Origin: Streptomyces tuirus
Lineage (GTDB): Bacteria; Actinomycetota; Actinomycetes; Streptomycetales; Streptomycetaceae
NCBI RefSeq assembly: GCF_014701095.1
Contig: NZ_AP023439.1
Coordinates: 5,320,001-5,384,000 of the forward strand
Length of the DNA: 64,000 nucleotides
Direction: 5' to 3'
The notes beneath the pieces were generated by a model. That model was not told the origin of the DNA. It ran no database searches and saw nothing but the letters and a program-made list of their open reading frames with translations. The translations under genes were made by a program, and so were the position numbers. Below are positions 26,164 to 36,377 of this stretch, one piece after another. Positions within the stretch are counted from its first letter, which is position 1. Every line of letters starts with the position of its first letter.

Positions 26164-28359
26164 GTGGCCGGCGACAAGCAAGCGGAGACGACGACGGTGC
26201 CCGCGGAGGCACGGGAGAAGCACGCGCGCCTCGCGGAGCAGATCGAGGAGCACCGCTTCCGCTACTACGTGAAGGACGCTCCCGTCGTCAGTGACGCGGA
26301 GTTCGACCAGCTGCTGCGTTCCCTGGAGGCGCTGGAGGAGGAGTACCCGGAGCTGCGCACCCCGGACTCGCCGACCCAGAAGGTCTCCGGCTCCTACGAG
26401 ACGGAGTTCACGGCGGTCGAGCACCGCCAGCGCATGCTCTCCCTCGACAACACGTTCAACGACGAGGAGATGGCCGCCTGGACCGAGCGCATCGCCAGGG
26501 AACTGGGCGAGCAGGACTACCACTTCCTGTGCGAGCTCAAGGTCGACGGCCTCGCGGTGAACCTCACCTACGAGCACGGCCGCCTCACCCGCGCGGCCAC
26601 CCGCGGCGACGGCCGCACCGGCGAGGACATCACGCCCAACGTGCGGACGATCGCGGAGATCCCCGACCGCCTCAAGGGCGACTCCGTCCCCGACCTCGTG
26701 GAGATCCGCGGCGAGGTCTACTTCCCGATGGAGAAGTTCCAGGAGCTCAACGCCCGTCTCGTCGAAGCCGGCGACAAGCCCTTCGCCAACCCGCGCAACG
26801 CGGCCGCCGGTTCACTGCGCCAGAAGGACCCGCGCGTCACCGCCACCCGCCCCCTGCACATGGTGGTCCACGGCATCGGCGCCCTGGAGGGCTTCACGGG
26901 CCTCACCCGCCTGTCCGAGGCCTACGACCTGCTCAAGGCCTGGGGCCTGCCCACGTCCGGCCACAACCGGGTGGTCGACGGGCTCGACGGCATCCGGGAG
27001 TTCATCGCCTACTTCGGCGAGAACCGTCACTCCGTGGAGTGGGAGATCGACGGCGTCGTCGTCAAGCTCGACGAGATCCCGCTCCAGGGCCGCCTCGGCT
27101 CCACCTCGCGCGCCCCGCGCTGGGCCATCGCGTACAAGTACGCGCCGGAGGAGGTCAACACCAAGCTCGTCAACATCCGCGTGGGCGTGGGCCGCACCGG
27201 CCGGGTCACGCCGTACGCCCAGGTCGAACCGGTCACGGTCGCGGGCTCCGAGGTCGAGTTCGCCACGCTCCACAACCAGGACGTGGTCAAGGCCAAGGGC
27301 GTCCTCATCGGGGACACGGTCGTGCTGCGCAAGGCCGGTGACGTCATCCCGGAGATCCTCGGCCCGGTCGCCGACCTGCGCGACGGCAGCGAGCGCGAGT
27401 TCGTGATGCCGAGCGAGTGCCCCGAGTGCGGTACGGCGCTGCGGCCGATGAAGGAGGGCGACGTCGACCTGCGCTGCCCGAACGCCCGCACCTGCCCGGC
27501 CCAGTTGCGCGAGCGCCTGTTCTACCTGGCGGGCCGCAAGGCGCTGGACATCGAGCACTTCGGGTATGTGGCGGCGGCGGCCCTGACCGCCCCGCTGGAG
27601 CCGAAGGACCCGCCGCTGGTCGACGAGGGCGACCTGTTCGACCTCACCATCGAGCAGCTGCTGCCCATCAAGGCCTACGTCCTCGACCCGGACAGCGGGC
27701 TGCCCAAGCGCGACCCGAAGACCGGCGAGGAGAAGGTCGCCACGATCTTCGCCAACCAGCAGGGCGAACCCCGCAAGAACGCGGTGGCCATGCTGGAGAA
27801 CATCGCGGCGGCCAAGGACCGCCCGCTCGCCCGGATCATCACCAGCCTGTCGATCCGTCACGTCGGCCCCGTGGCGGCCGAGGCTCTGGCCCGCGAGTTC
27901 CGCTCGATCGAGCGCATCGAGCAGGCCACGGAGGAGGAGCTGGCGGTCACCGAGGGCGTCGGACCCACCATCGCCGCCTCCCTCAAGCAGTGGTTCGCCG
28001 AGGACTGGCACCGCGACATCATCCGCAAGTGGAAGGCCGCGGGCGTCCGCATGGAGGCCGAGAGCACCGGCGAGGACGAGGGGCCGCGCCCCCTGGAGGG
28101 CCTCACCGTCGTCGTCACCGGCACCCTCGACCACTTCACGCGGGACGGCGCCAAGGAGGCGCTGCAGAGCCGCGGAGCGAAGGTGACCGGCTCGGTTTCG
28201 AAGAAGACGTCGTTCGTCGTGGTGGGTGACAGCCCCGGGTCGAAGTACGACAAGGCGATGCAGCTGAAGGTTCCGGTCCTGAACGAGGAGGGTTTCGGCG
28301 TCCTGCTGGAGCAGGGACCGGACGCGGCGGCCGAAGTCGCCCTTTCGGCCGAGGAGTAG
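26164..28359 (+). CDS. ligA: NAD+-dependent DNA ligase LigA
   Basis: Seals nicks in replication and repair using NAD+. The 731-residue product has domain Ia (HRFRYYVKDAPVVSDAEFD), the adenylation motif CELKVDGLAVNL with the AMP lysine near residue 125, EIRGEVY, the OB fold, the four-cysteine zinc finger CPECG...CPNARTCPA near residues 420-440, helix-hairpin-helix repeats and a C-terminal BRCT domain (LEGLTVVVTGTL to the end). GTG 26164 has GGGAGGA upstream. Length and all domains are normal. Confidence 0.98.
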   Translation: MAGDKQAETTTVPAEAREKHARLAEQIEEHRFRYYVKDAPVVSDAEFDQLLRSLEALEEEYPELRTPDSPTQKVSGSYETEFTAVEHRQRMLSLDNTFNDEEMAAWTERIARELGEQDYHFLCELKVDGLAVNLTYEHGRLTRAATRGDGRTGEDITPNVRTIAEIPDRLKGDSVPDLVEIRGEVYFPMEKFQELNARLVEAGDKPFANPRNAAAGSLRQKDPRVTATRPLHMVVHGIGALEGFTGLTRLSEAYDLLKAWGLPTSGHNRVVDGLDGIREFIAYFGENRHSVEWEIDGVVVKLDEIPLQGRLGSTSRAPRWAIAYKYAPEEVNTKLVNIRVGVGRTGRVTPYAQVEPVTVAGSEVEFATLHNQDVVKAKGVLIGDTVVLRKAGDVIPEILGPVADLRDGSEREFVMPSECPECGTALRPMKEGDVDLRCPNARTCPAQLRERLFYLAGRKALDIEHFGYVAAAALTAPLEPKDPPLVDEGDLFDLTIEQLLPIKAYVLDPDSGLPKRDPKTGEEKVATIFANQQGEPRKNAVAMLENIAAAKDRPLARIITSLSIRHVGPVAAEALAREFRSIERIEQATEEELAVTEGVGPTIAASLKQWFAEDWHRDIIRKWKAAGVRMEAESTGEDEGPRPLEGLTVVVTGTLDHFTRDGAKEALQSRGAKVTGSVSKKTSFVVVGDSPGSKYDKAMQLKVPVLNEEGFGVLLEQGPDAAAEVALSAEE

Positions 28360-28367
28360 CGGTTGAA

Positions 28368-28407
28368 GGCCACCCGTTCGGCGCATACCAGATGCATACG
28401 GGTGGCC
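28368..28407 (+). terminator. stem-loop terminator after ligA
   Basis: GGCCACCCGT (28368-28377) and ACGGGTGGCC (28398-28407) form a perfect 10-bp stem with a 20-base loop, starting 8 bases after the ligA stop. Confidence 0.6.
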
Positions 28408-28617
28408 GGGGCGCATTCGGGCAACCGTCGGCGACCGCTGCCCCTGGAAGCCTTCTGCGGCCTACTGTTGAGATGTGCGCCTGCCGTGCCCAGCTGCGGT
28501 CGGGGCATCGTCGTGCTCGCGCGGAGCGCGGGGAAGGGTTTTCGGGCGCGGGCCGTTGAGGGTTGTCGGGCACCGGGCCGCGGGGCGTGGGCACCGCCGG
28601 CTGTGAGAGGGACGGGA

Positions 28618-30897
28618 ATGGAACCGACCGAGAGCGCCGTGCCGGGCTCACGGCTGCGCCTGCGCCGCTTGGCGGCCGCATGGCGTGCAGTCCGTGAGGC
28701 CGTGCGGCCGGCGGGGCGTCCGGGTGCGGAGGTGCGCGCCGTCGGACAGTACACCCCGGACGGGCGTTGCGGTGCGGGGCGCGCCGCGGACGGCCCCGGG
28801 GCACAGCCGATCACCGAACACACGCCCGGACTCACCGGCGCGGACGACGCGGACGGTGGACAGCACCACGCCTGGCCCGCGCTGCCCGCGGCCGTCGTCT
28901 CGGCGGCCGGATTCGTCCTCGGTGCCGGCTTCTACCGCGCCTTCACCGACGGCCACGCGCTCTTCCCGGCGGGCACGGCCGGCTGGTCGCTGGCCGTGCT
29001 GACCGGCATCATCGTCGGCCACCTCGTCATGCTGGGCCGCTCCCGCTGGTGGGGCGGCACCGGCTCGGGCGCCGCCCTCACCCTCGCCGTCCTGCTGCTC
29101 TACGGCTGGGTCCCGGCCGGCATGGTCAGCCTCACGGTCGTCGTGCTGGTCGGCATAGCCCGCCGCAACCGCTGGCGCCAGGGTGTGCTCTACGGCGCGG
29201 TCGACCTGCTCGGCATCGGCGCCGGCGCGCTCGTGCTGCGCGTCTTCGGCATCGTGCCGTCCGTCGAGTCCCCGGCGGAGCCCGCCGCCTGGACCCTCGC
29301 CACCGCACCCCAGGTGGCCCTGGTCGCCGTCGCCTACCTGATGGTCACCCGCGTCCTGCTCTGGTACCTGCACGCCCCGCGGCCCGGGCTGCCCACCGTC
29401 GCCCGCACCGCCCTGGTCAGACAAGGCCTCGTCGCGGTCGCGCTGCTGGGGATCGCGCCGCTGGTCTGCGTGGTCGCCGTGGCCAAACCGATCCTGCTCC
29501 CGCTGTTCTCCATCCCGCTGATCGCCCTGGACTCCACCCTCTGGATCGCCCGGGCCCGGGCGGAGGAGCAGCTGCGCGACCCGCTGACCGGTCTGCCCAA
29601 CCGCCAGTGGCTGCTGGAGCGCATCTGGACCGCGCTGGACGACGCGGAGCGGATCAACGCCCGCGCCGCCCTGATGCTGATCGACCTCGACCGGTTCCGG
29701 TCGGTCAACGACACGCTCGGTCATCTCGCCGGTGACCGGCTGCTGCTGCAGATCGCCGACCGGCTGCGGGTGGCGCTGCCGCGCGGGGCGGAGGCAGCCC
29801 GGCTCGGCGGGGACGAGTTCGCCGTCTTACTGCCGGTCGCCGACTCCACGACCTCGGCGACCCGGGTCGCCCGCAACCTCGTCGCCGCCCTCAGTTCCCC
29901 CCTCGACCTCGACGGCCTCACCCTCGTCCTGGAGGCCAGCGCCGGAGTCGCCGTCTTCCCCGACCACGCCCTGGACGCCGAAGGACTGCTGCGGCGGGCG
30001 GACGTGGCGATGTACCAGGCGAAGCGGGACCGCACCGGCGTCGAGGTCTACGAGTCCAAGCGCGACTCCAACACCCCCGACCGCCTCGGCCTGCTGGGCG
30101 ATCTGCGCCGCGCCCTCGACGCCCGCGAGGTGCATCTGCACTACCAGCCCAAGGTCCGCTTCGACGGGCAGGTGGCGGGCCTGGAGGCCCTGGTCCGCTG
30201 GGTGCACCCCGAGCGGGGCAAGGTGCCGCCGGACGAGTTCATAGCCATCGCCGAGTCCTCGGGCCTGATGCCCCACCTCACCGAGTACGTCCTGGAGACC
30301 GCGCTCGGCCAGGTCGCGCACTGGCGGGAGCAGGGCCTGTTCGTCCCGGTCGCGGTGAACGTCTCCCCGCGCGATGTGCACACCCCCGGCTTCGCCGGCT
30401 CCGTCGCCGCCCGGCTGGCCCGGCACGGCGTCCCGGCTGGAGCGCTGCAACTGGAGATCACGGAGCACGTCCTGCTGGAGGACCCGCAGCGCGCCGCCGA
30501 CACCCTCAACCAACTGACCGCGCACGGCGTGAAGATGTCCCTCGACGACTTCGGCACGGGCTACTCCTCGCTCGTGCACCTGCGCCGGCTCCCGGTCAGC
30601 GAGCTCAAGATCGACCGCTCGTTCGTGGCCCGGCTCGCGGTCGACACCGAGGACGCGGAGATCGTGCGCTGCACGGTCGACCTCGCGCACTCCCTCGGCC
30701 TGCTCGTCGTCGCCGAGGGCGTCGAGGACGACGAGACCTGGGAGCGCCTGCGCGACCTCGGCTGCGACGCCGTCCAGGGCTGGCTGGTCGCGGCGGCGAT
30801 GCCCCCGGAGGAGACCACGGCGTGGCTGCGGGCGCGGGGCCCCCGGGGCTGGCAGCGCCCGCGCGCCGCGCTCCCCGCCGCGACGGCCGACGAGTAG
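28618..30897 (+). CDS. rmdB: membrane GGDEF-EAL protein, RmdB-like c-di-GMP enzyme
   Basis: A 759-residue protein with a polar N-terminus, then about seven helices (residues 85-310), then GGDEF and EAL domains. The diguanylate cyclase motif RLGGDEF near residue 397 is intact, and so are the phosphodiesterase motifs LEALVRW (about 523) and LDDFGTGYSS (about 643). Position next to ligA and architecture match RmdB of S. coelicolor/S. venezuelae (recalled), a phosphodiesterase that affects development. An in-frame TTA leucine codon lies at 29827-29829. I chose the ATG at 28618 with GAGAGGGACGGGA upstream. Net activity must be tested; both domains look competent. Confidence 0.85.
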   Translation: MEPTESAVPGSRLRLRRLAAAWRAVREAVRPAGRPGAEVRAVGQYTPDGRCGAGRAADGPGAQPITEHTPGLTGADDADGGQHHAWPALPAAVVSAAGFVLGAGFYRAFTDGHALFPAGTAGWSLAVLTGIIVGHLVMLGRSRWWGGTGSGAALTLAVLLLYGWVPAGMVSLTVVVLVGIARRNRWRQGVLYGAVDLLGIGAGALVLRVFGIVPSVESPAEPAAWTLATAPQVALVAVAYLMVTRVLLWYLHAPRPGLPTVARTALVRQGLVAVALLGIAPLVCVVAVAKPILLPLFSIPLIALDSTLWIARARAEEQLRDPLTGLPNRQWLLERIWTALDDAERINARAALMLIDLDRFRSVNDTLGHLAGDRLLLQIADRLRVALPRGAEAARLGGDEFAVLLPVADSTTSATRVARNLVAALSSPLDLDGLTLVLEASAGVAVFPDHALDAEGLLRRADVAMYQAKRDRTGVEVYESKRDSNTPDRLGLLGDLRRALDAREVHLHYQPKVRFDGQVAGLEALVRWVHPERGKVPPDEFIAIAESSGLMPHLTEYVLETALGQVAHWREQGLFVPVAVNVSPRDVHTPGFAGSVAARLARHGVPAGALQLEITEHVLLEDPQRAADTLNQLTAHGVKMSLDDFGTGYSSLVHLRRLPVSELKIDRSFVARLAVDTEDAEIVRCTVDLAHSLGLLVVAEGVEDDETWERLRDLGCDAVQGWLVAAAMPPEETTAWLRARGPRGWQRPRAALPAATADE

Positions 30898-31257
30898 ACC
30901 GCACCCATTCTCGCCACCGTGCCCCGCGTGCTCGGCTGGGGCAAGCAGAAGGCCTCCAGCCCGCCTCCGCGGCCGCCGGCTACGGCGTCCCGGCCGGCCC
31001 CGGCGGCGACGCCGGGGCCGGCCTGACGATCAAGGGCCTGCGGGACGGCACCCTCGGGCGGGCCGGTCTGGCGCTGCGCGCCTTCGCGGGGGCCGGAGCC
31101 GAGGCCTGGTTCATGCTCGCGGTGCCGCTCGTGCCGCTCGTCTTCGCGGTCTGAGGGGACCCGAGAGCCCCAGGGGCGGCAAACCGTTTCACGGGCACGG
31201 CCCCCCGACCCATAGGATTGGGCCAAACCACATTCACTCACCCCAGAGGATCGCTGC
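30898..31257. other. 360-bp gap with a possible gene remnant
   Basis: From about 31020 to a TGA at 31152 the plus strand reads with good GC3 bias and ends in a hydrophobic stretch (AWFMLAVPLVPLVFAV), but this frame has no suitable start codon except one inside the upstream gene. It may be the 3' end of a lost gene or a chance frame. The rest holds the gatC promoter region. Confidence 0.4.
31213..31218 (+). promoter_or_regulatory. putative -10 box of the gatCAB operon
   Basis: TAGGAT fits TAGRRT and lies 40 bases before the gatC ATG. The -35 is poor (TTTCAC at 31187, spacer 20). Confidence 0.35.
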
Positions 31258-31554
31258 ATGCCTGGCATCACGCGCGAGGAGGTCGCCCACCTCGCCCGGC
31301 TGGCGCGTCTGGAGCTGAAGCCCGAAGAGCTCGACCACTTCGCGGGACAGCTGGACGACATCATCGGCGCGGTCGCCCGCGTCAGCGAGGTCGCCGACCA
31401 AGACGTACCGCCGACCTCGCACCCGCTCCCGCTGACGAACGTCATGCGGGCGGACGAGGTCTGTCCGTCGCTCACCCCCGAGCAGGCGCTCTCCGGCGCC
31501 CCGGCCCAGGAGCAGCAGCGTTTCAAGGTGCCGCAGATCCTGGGGGAGGACTAA
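31258..31554 (+). CDS. gatC: Asp-tRNA(Asn)/Glu-tRNA(Gln) amidotransferase subunit C
   Basis: Small structural subunit that stabilises the GatA-GatB interface. The 98-residue product shows the family pattern ITREEVAHLARLARLEL, then the helix FAGQLDDIIGAVARV and the tail FKVPQILGED. The ATG at 31258 has AGAGGA 7 bases upstream. First gene of gatC-gatA-small ORF-gatB. Confidence 0.97.
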   Translation: MPGITREEVAHLARLARLELKPEELDHFAGQLDDIIGAVARVSEVADQDVPPTSHPLPLTNVMRADEVCPSLTPEQALSGAPAQEQQRFKVPQILGED

Positions 31555-31559
31555 CAGCC

Positions 31560-33049
<1,490 letters not shown>

Positions 33050-33053
<4 letters not shown>

Positions 33054-33289
33054 GCGCACTGTCCAAGGCCAAGGGCTTCAAGAAGTCCAAGTCCGGTCTG
33101 TACGTGTCGATGGCCACGTCGGCGTTCGGCGCCGTCGGTGTCTACAAGCAGATCAAGAAGGCCCGCGGAGACAACGACACGCTGCGGCTGCTCGACGCCG
33201 TCGTGACCGGAGCCGCGGTCGTCACCAACCTGGCCATTCTCTACCGCGAGCTGAAGCGGCTGGGCGACGACGACGTCCTGCTGGGCTGA
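33050..33289 (+). CDS. small hypothetical protein between gatA and gatB
   Basis: A 79-residue basic protein with a Lys-rich start (SKAKGFKKSKSGLYVSM) and a moderately hydrophobic middle (LLDAVVTGAAVVTNLAILY) that may be a membrane helix. The GTG at 33050 overlaps the gatA stop (GTGA), so it is translated with gatA, and gatB starts 16 bp later. Its place in this operon suggests a link to the amidotransferase, but no known domain is visible. Confidence 0.75.
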
Positions 33290-33305
33290 GAGGGAAGTAC
33301 TCACC

Positions 33306-34820
33306 GTGACCACCACGACCGACCTGGTGTCGTACGAGGACGCACTCGCGTCGTACGACCCCGTCATGGGCCTCGAGGTCCACGTCGAACTCGGCACCAA
33401 GACCAAGATGTTCTGCGGCTGCTCGACCGCCCTCGGCCAGGACGCCAACACGCAGACCTGCCCGGTCTGCCTCGGCCTGCCCGGCGCGCTCCCGGTCGTC
33501 AACGCGACCGGCGTCGAGTCCGCGATCAAGATCGGCCTCGCGCTGAACTGTGAGATCGCCGAGTGGTGCCGCTTCGCCCGGAAGAACTACTTCTATCCGG
33601 ACATGCCGAAGAACTTCCAGACCTCCCAGTACGACGAGCCGATCGCCTTCAACGGCTACCTCGACGTGCAGCTGGAGGACGGCGAGACCTTCCGGGTGCA
33701 GATCGAGCGCGCCCACATGGAGGAGGACACCGGCAAGTCGACCCACGTCGGCGGTGCCACCGGCCGCATCCACGGCGCCTCGCACTCGCTGCTGGACTAC
33801 AACCGCGCCGGCATCCCCCTCATCGAGATCGTCACCAAGCCGATCGAGGGCGCCGGCGAGCGTGCCCCCGAGGTCGCGCGGGCCTACGTCCGTGAGCTGC
33901 GCGAGCTCATCAAGGCGCTCGGCGTCTCCGAGGCCCGTATGGAGATGGGCCAGATGCGCTGCGACGTGAACCTGTCGCTGCGGCCGAAGGGCACCGAGAA
34001 GTTCGGCACCCGTTCGGAGACGAAGAACGTTAACTCGCTCAGGTCCGTGGAGCGCGCGGCCCGCTTCGAGATCCAGCGGCACGCGGCCGTGCTGTCCTCG
34101 GGCGGCACGATCATCCAGGAGACCCGCCACTTCCACGAGGACACGGGGTCGACGACCTCGGGCCGGGTGAAGGAGGAGGCCGAGGACTACCGGTACTTCC
34201 CGGAGCCCGACCTCGTCCCGGTGGCCCCGCCCCGCGCGTGGGTCGAGGAGATCCGGGCCGGGCTGCCCGAGCTGCCGCTGGTCCGCCGCAACCGGCTCCG
34301 CGAGGAGTGGGGCGTCTTGGCCACCGACATGCAGGCGATCCTCAACGCCGGCGCGCTGGAGCCCATCGTCGCCACGATCGAGGCCGGGGCCGACGCCGCC
34401 TCCGCCCGCAAGTGGTGGATGGGTGAGCTGGCCCGCAGCGCCAACGAGTCGGGCAAGGCGCTCGACGAGCTGGCGATCACGCCGGAGCAGGTCGCCCGGG
34501 TCACCGAGCTCGTCGCCAAGGGCGACCTGAACGACAAGCTGGCCCGGCAGGTCATCGAGGGCGTTCTCGCGGGCGAGGGCACCCCGGACGAGGTCGTCGA
34601 CAAGCGCGGTCTGAAGGTCGTCTCCGACGAGGGCGCCCTCACCACCGCCGTCGAGGAGGCCATCGCCGGCAACCCGGGCGTCGCGGACAAGATCCGCGGC
34701 GGCAAGGTGGCCGCGGCCGGTGCCCTGGTCGGTGCGGTCATGAAGGCCACCCGCGGCCAGGCCGACGCGGCCCGTGTGAAGGAACTGATCCTTGAGAAGC
34801 TGGGCGTCAGCGAGGGCTGA
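33306..34820 (+). CDS. gatB: Asp-tRNA(Asn)/Glu-tRNA(Gln) amidotransferase subunit B
   Basis: tRNA-binding and kinase subunit that phosphorylates Glu-tRNA(Gln) and accepts the ammonia made by GatA. The 504-residue product has GLEVHVELGTKTKMFCGCS, the paired cysteines CPVCLGLPGALP (zinc site), HMEEDTGKS, and the C-terminal YqeY-like tail domain. GTG 33306 is the start. The operon ends at an 18-bp stem-loop. Confidence 0.98.
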   Translation: MTTTTDLVSYEDALASYDPVMGLEVHVELGTKTKMFCGCSTALGQDANTQTCPVCLGLPGALPVVNATGVESAIKIGLALNCEIAEWCRFARKNYFYPDMPKNFQTSQYDEPIAFNGYLDVQLEDGETFRVQIERAHMEEDTGKSTHVGGATGRIHGASHSLLDYNRAGIPLIEIVTKPIEGAGERAPEVARAYVRELRELIKALGVSEARMEMGQMRCDVNLSLRPKGTEKFGTRSETKNVNSLRSVERAARFEIQRHAAVLSSGGTIIQETRHFHEDTGSTTSGRVKEEAEDYRYFPEPDLVPVAPPRAWVEEIRAGLPELPLVRRNRLREEWGVLATDMQAILNAGALEPIVATIEAGADAASARKWWMGELARSANESGKALDELAITPEQVARVTELVAKGDLNDKLARQVIEGVLAGEGTPDEVVDKRGLKVVSDEGALTTAVEEAIAGNPGVADKIRGGKVAAAGALVGAVMKATRGQADAARVKELILEKLGVSEG

Positions 34821-34834
34821 CCGCGGCGGACCCC

Positions 34835-34874
34835 ACGAGGGGGGACGCACCGGATACGGTGCGTCCCCCCTCGT
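34835..34874. terminator. bidirectional stem-loop after gatB
   Basis: ACGAGGGGGGACGCACCG (34835-34852) and CGGTGCGTCCCCCCTCGT (34857-34874) form a perfect 18-bp stem closed by a GATA loop, between convergent gatB and a methyltransferase gene. Confidence 0.85.
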
Positions 34875-34882
34875 CGTGCGGC

Positions 34883-35686
34883 TCAGAGGCGGCGGCCTAC
34901 GACCCGGACGAAGCCCAGCGTCTCGCCCCGGTCGAGGCGCAGCATCTCGGCGCACTGCCCTGCCATCCGGACGTGCCAGTCGTCCGTGCTCTCCTCGGCC
35001 ACGACCTCGCACCAGCGCAGCCAGTCGCGCCAGCCGTCCTGAAGCCAGTCCGCGGTCTCGACCTCCACGGCCCCGCTGCGGGTCCAGTGGCGCCGCCACC
35101 AGGCCGCCGTGTGGAAGCACCAGAAGCCGGGCTCCCAGTACGGCTCGAGGTGCTCCGGCGGCTCGACGCCGTCGATCTCCTCGCGCAGCGCCGGTACGAC
35201 GACGCCGATCCGCCCGCCGGGCTTCAGCAGCCGCGTCAGCTCGGGCAGATAGAGGTCGTTCGTGCCGAAGTACTGGTAGGCGTCGATCGAGACGATCGCG
35301 TCGAAGCTGCTCTCCCCGAACGGCAGGTCGTGCGCCTCGGCGAGCACGGGCAGCACGCGGTCGGCGACACCCGCCTCGGCGATGCGCCCGGCGTTCTCGT
35401 CGGGCTTGATCCACAGGTCGGCGGCGGTGACCTGGACGTCGTACTCCCTGGCGAGGAAGACCGACGTCATGGCGCGGCCGCAGCCCAGGTCGAGCACCCG
35501 GGCGCCGGGGCTCAGGGTGTCGAGCCCCAGGGCGGGGGCCAGCCACTCCAGCAGCCACAGCGCGTGCGGGCCCATCTGGTTGTCGATGGTCCAGCGGGCG
35601 TCGTAGCCGTTGCTGCGGGGGTAGCCGGGATGGCTCAGACGGTCAGCGAGGGGGTCGTTCGAGGTCCGGGAAGTGATGTCCGGCAT
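34883..35686 (-). CDS. class I SAM-dependent methyltransferase
   Basis: A 267-residue protein with a central methyltransferase fold: motif I RVLDLGCGRAMTSVFLA near residue 65, TAADLWIKP for the ribose-binding acid, FDAIVSIDAYQYFG for motif II and LKPGGRIGVVVP for motif III. The C-terminal third is Trp-rich (WWRRHW, WLRWCEVV). Resembles small-molecule methyltransferases of the UbiE/cyclopropane group; substrate unknown. Start ATG at 35686. Confidence 0.85.
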   Translation of the reverse strand: MPDITSRTSNDPLADRLSHPGYPRSNGYDARWTIDNQMGPHALWLLEWLAPALGLDTLSPGARVLDLGCGRAMTSVFLAREYDVQVTAADLWIKPDENAGRIAEAGVADRVLPVLAEAHDLPFGESSFDAIVSIDAYQYFGTNDLYLPELTRLLKPGGRIGVVVPALREEIDGVEPPEHLEPYWEPGFWCFHTAAWWRRHWTRSGAVEVETADWLQDGWRDWLRWCEVVAEESTDDWHVRMAGQCAEMLRLDRGETLGFVRVVGRRL

Positions 35687-35877
35687 CGGTGAACGGGCTC
35701 CTTGAGTCCTTGAGGAAGTACGGGGATGCGGAGGAGCTCGGTCGGACCGTCACACAACGCACCTGCTTCGGCCGGGCGGCGGGAGGCCGCGGGCATTCCT
35801 CGGACCCGCGGACGCTAACAGCCGGTCCGGCGGCCCCGCATCCGGTTTTCGGCGCCCGGCGCGCTACCGTCTCGGCC

Positions 35878-36219
35878 ATGAGTGGACGTCCTGATTCCGA
35901 CACCGATGAAGAGATCGAGGGCTCGGAGGCGACCGCCGTACAGGACGAGGCCGACGACCCGGCGGAGGGCGAGGAGGACGCCCGCCGGGCCCGCTGGACT
36001 GCGGCCGGCACCGGCGCCGCACTGACCCTGGCCGGTCTCGCCGCGGCGCTGCTGCGCCTCACCCGCTCCGCACCGGCCCTCGTCCCGGCCGCGTACGCCG
36101 GCGGGGCGGCCGTCTGCGCCGCCGCCGCGGTGCTGGGCTCCCGCGGGCGCACCCGGCGGGCCCTGTGGCTGCTGATCGCGGGGGTGATGGTGATGGCCTT
36201 GGGGGATCAGTTCGACTGA
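35878..36219 (+). CDS. small acidic-tail membrane protein
   Basis: A 113-residue protein with an acidic first 40 residues (SDTDEEIEGSE, DEADDPAEGEEDA) and three predicted helices (GAALTLAGLAAALL, AAYAGGAAVCAAAAVLG, ALWLLIAGVMVMALG). A TACCGT box ends 7 bases before the ATG, so the transcript may be leaderless. Function unknown. Confidence 0.7.
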   Translation: MSGRPDSDTDEEIEGSEATAVQDEADDPAEGEEDARRARWTAAGTGAALTLAGLAAALLRLTRSAPALVPAAYAGGAAVCAAAAVLGSRGRTRRALWLLIAGVMVMALGDQFD

Positions 36220-36377
36220 GTGCGGCCGCTGTGAATAAGCCCACGAAACCGACAAATGATCTCGTTCGTTTGTAAGAGTGGCAGCGCATTGCTCATGCGT
36301 TCTTTGCTGGCCGTTCAGTTCATGTACGACTGTTCCCGGTCAAAGATCCACACAAGGCAAACCCGGGAGCACGTTTC

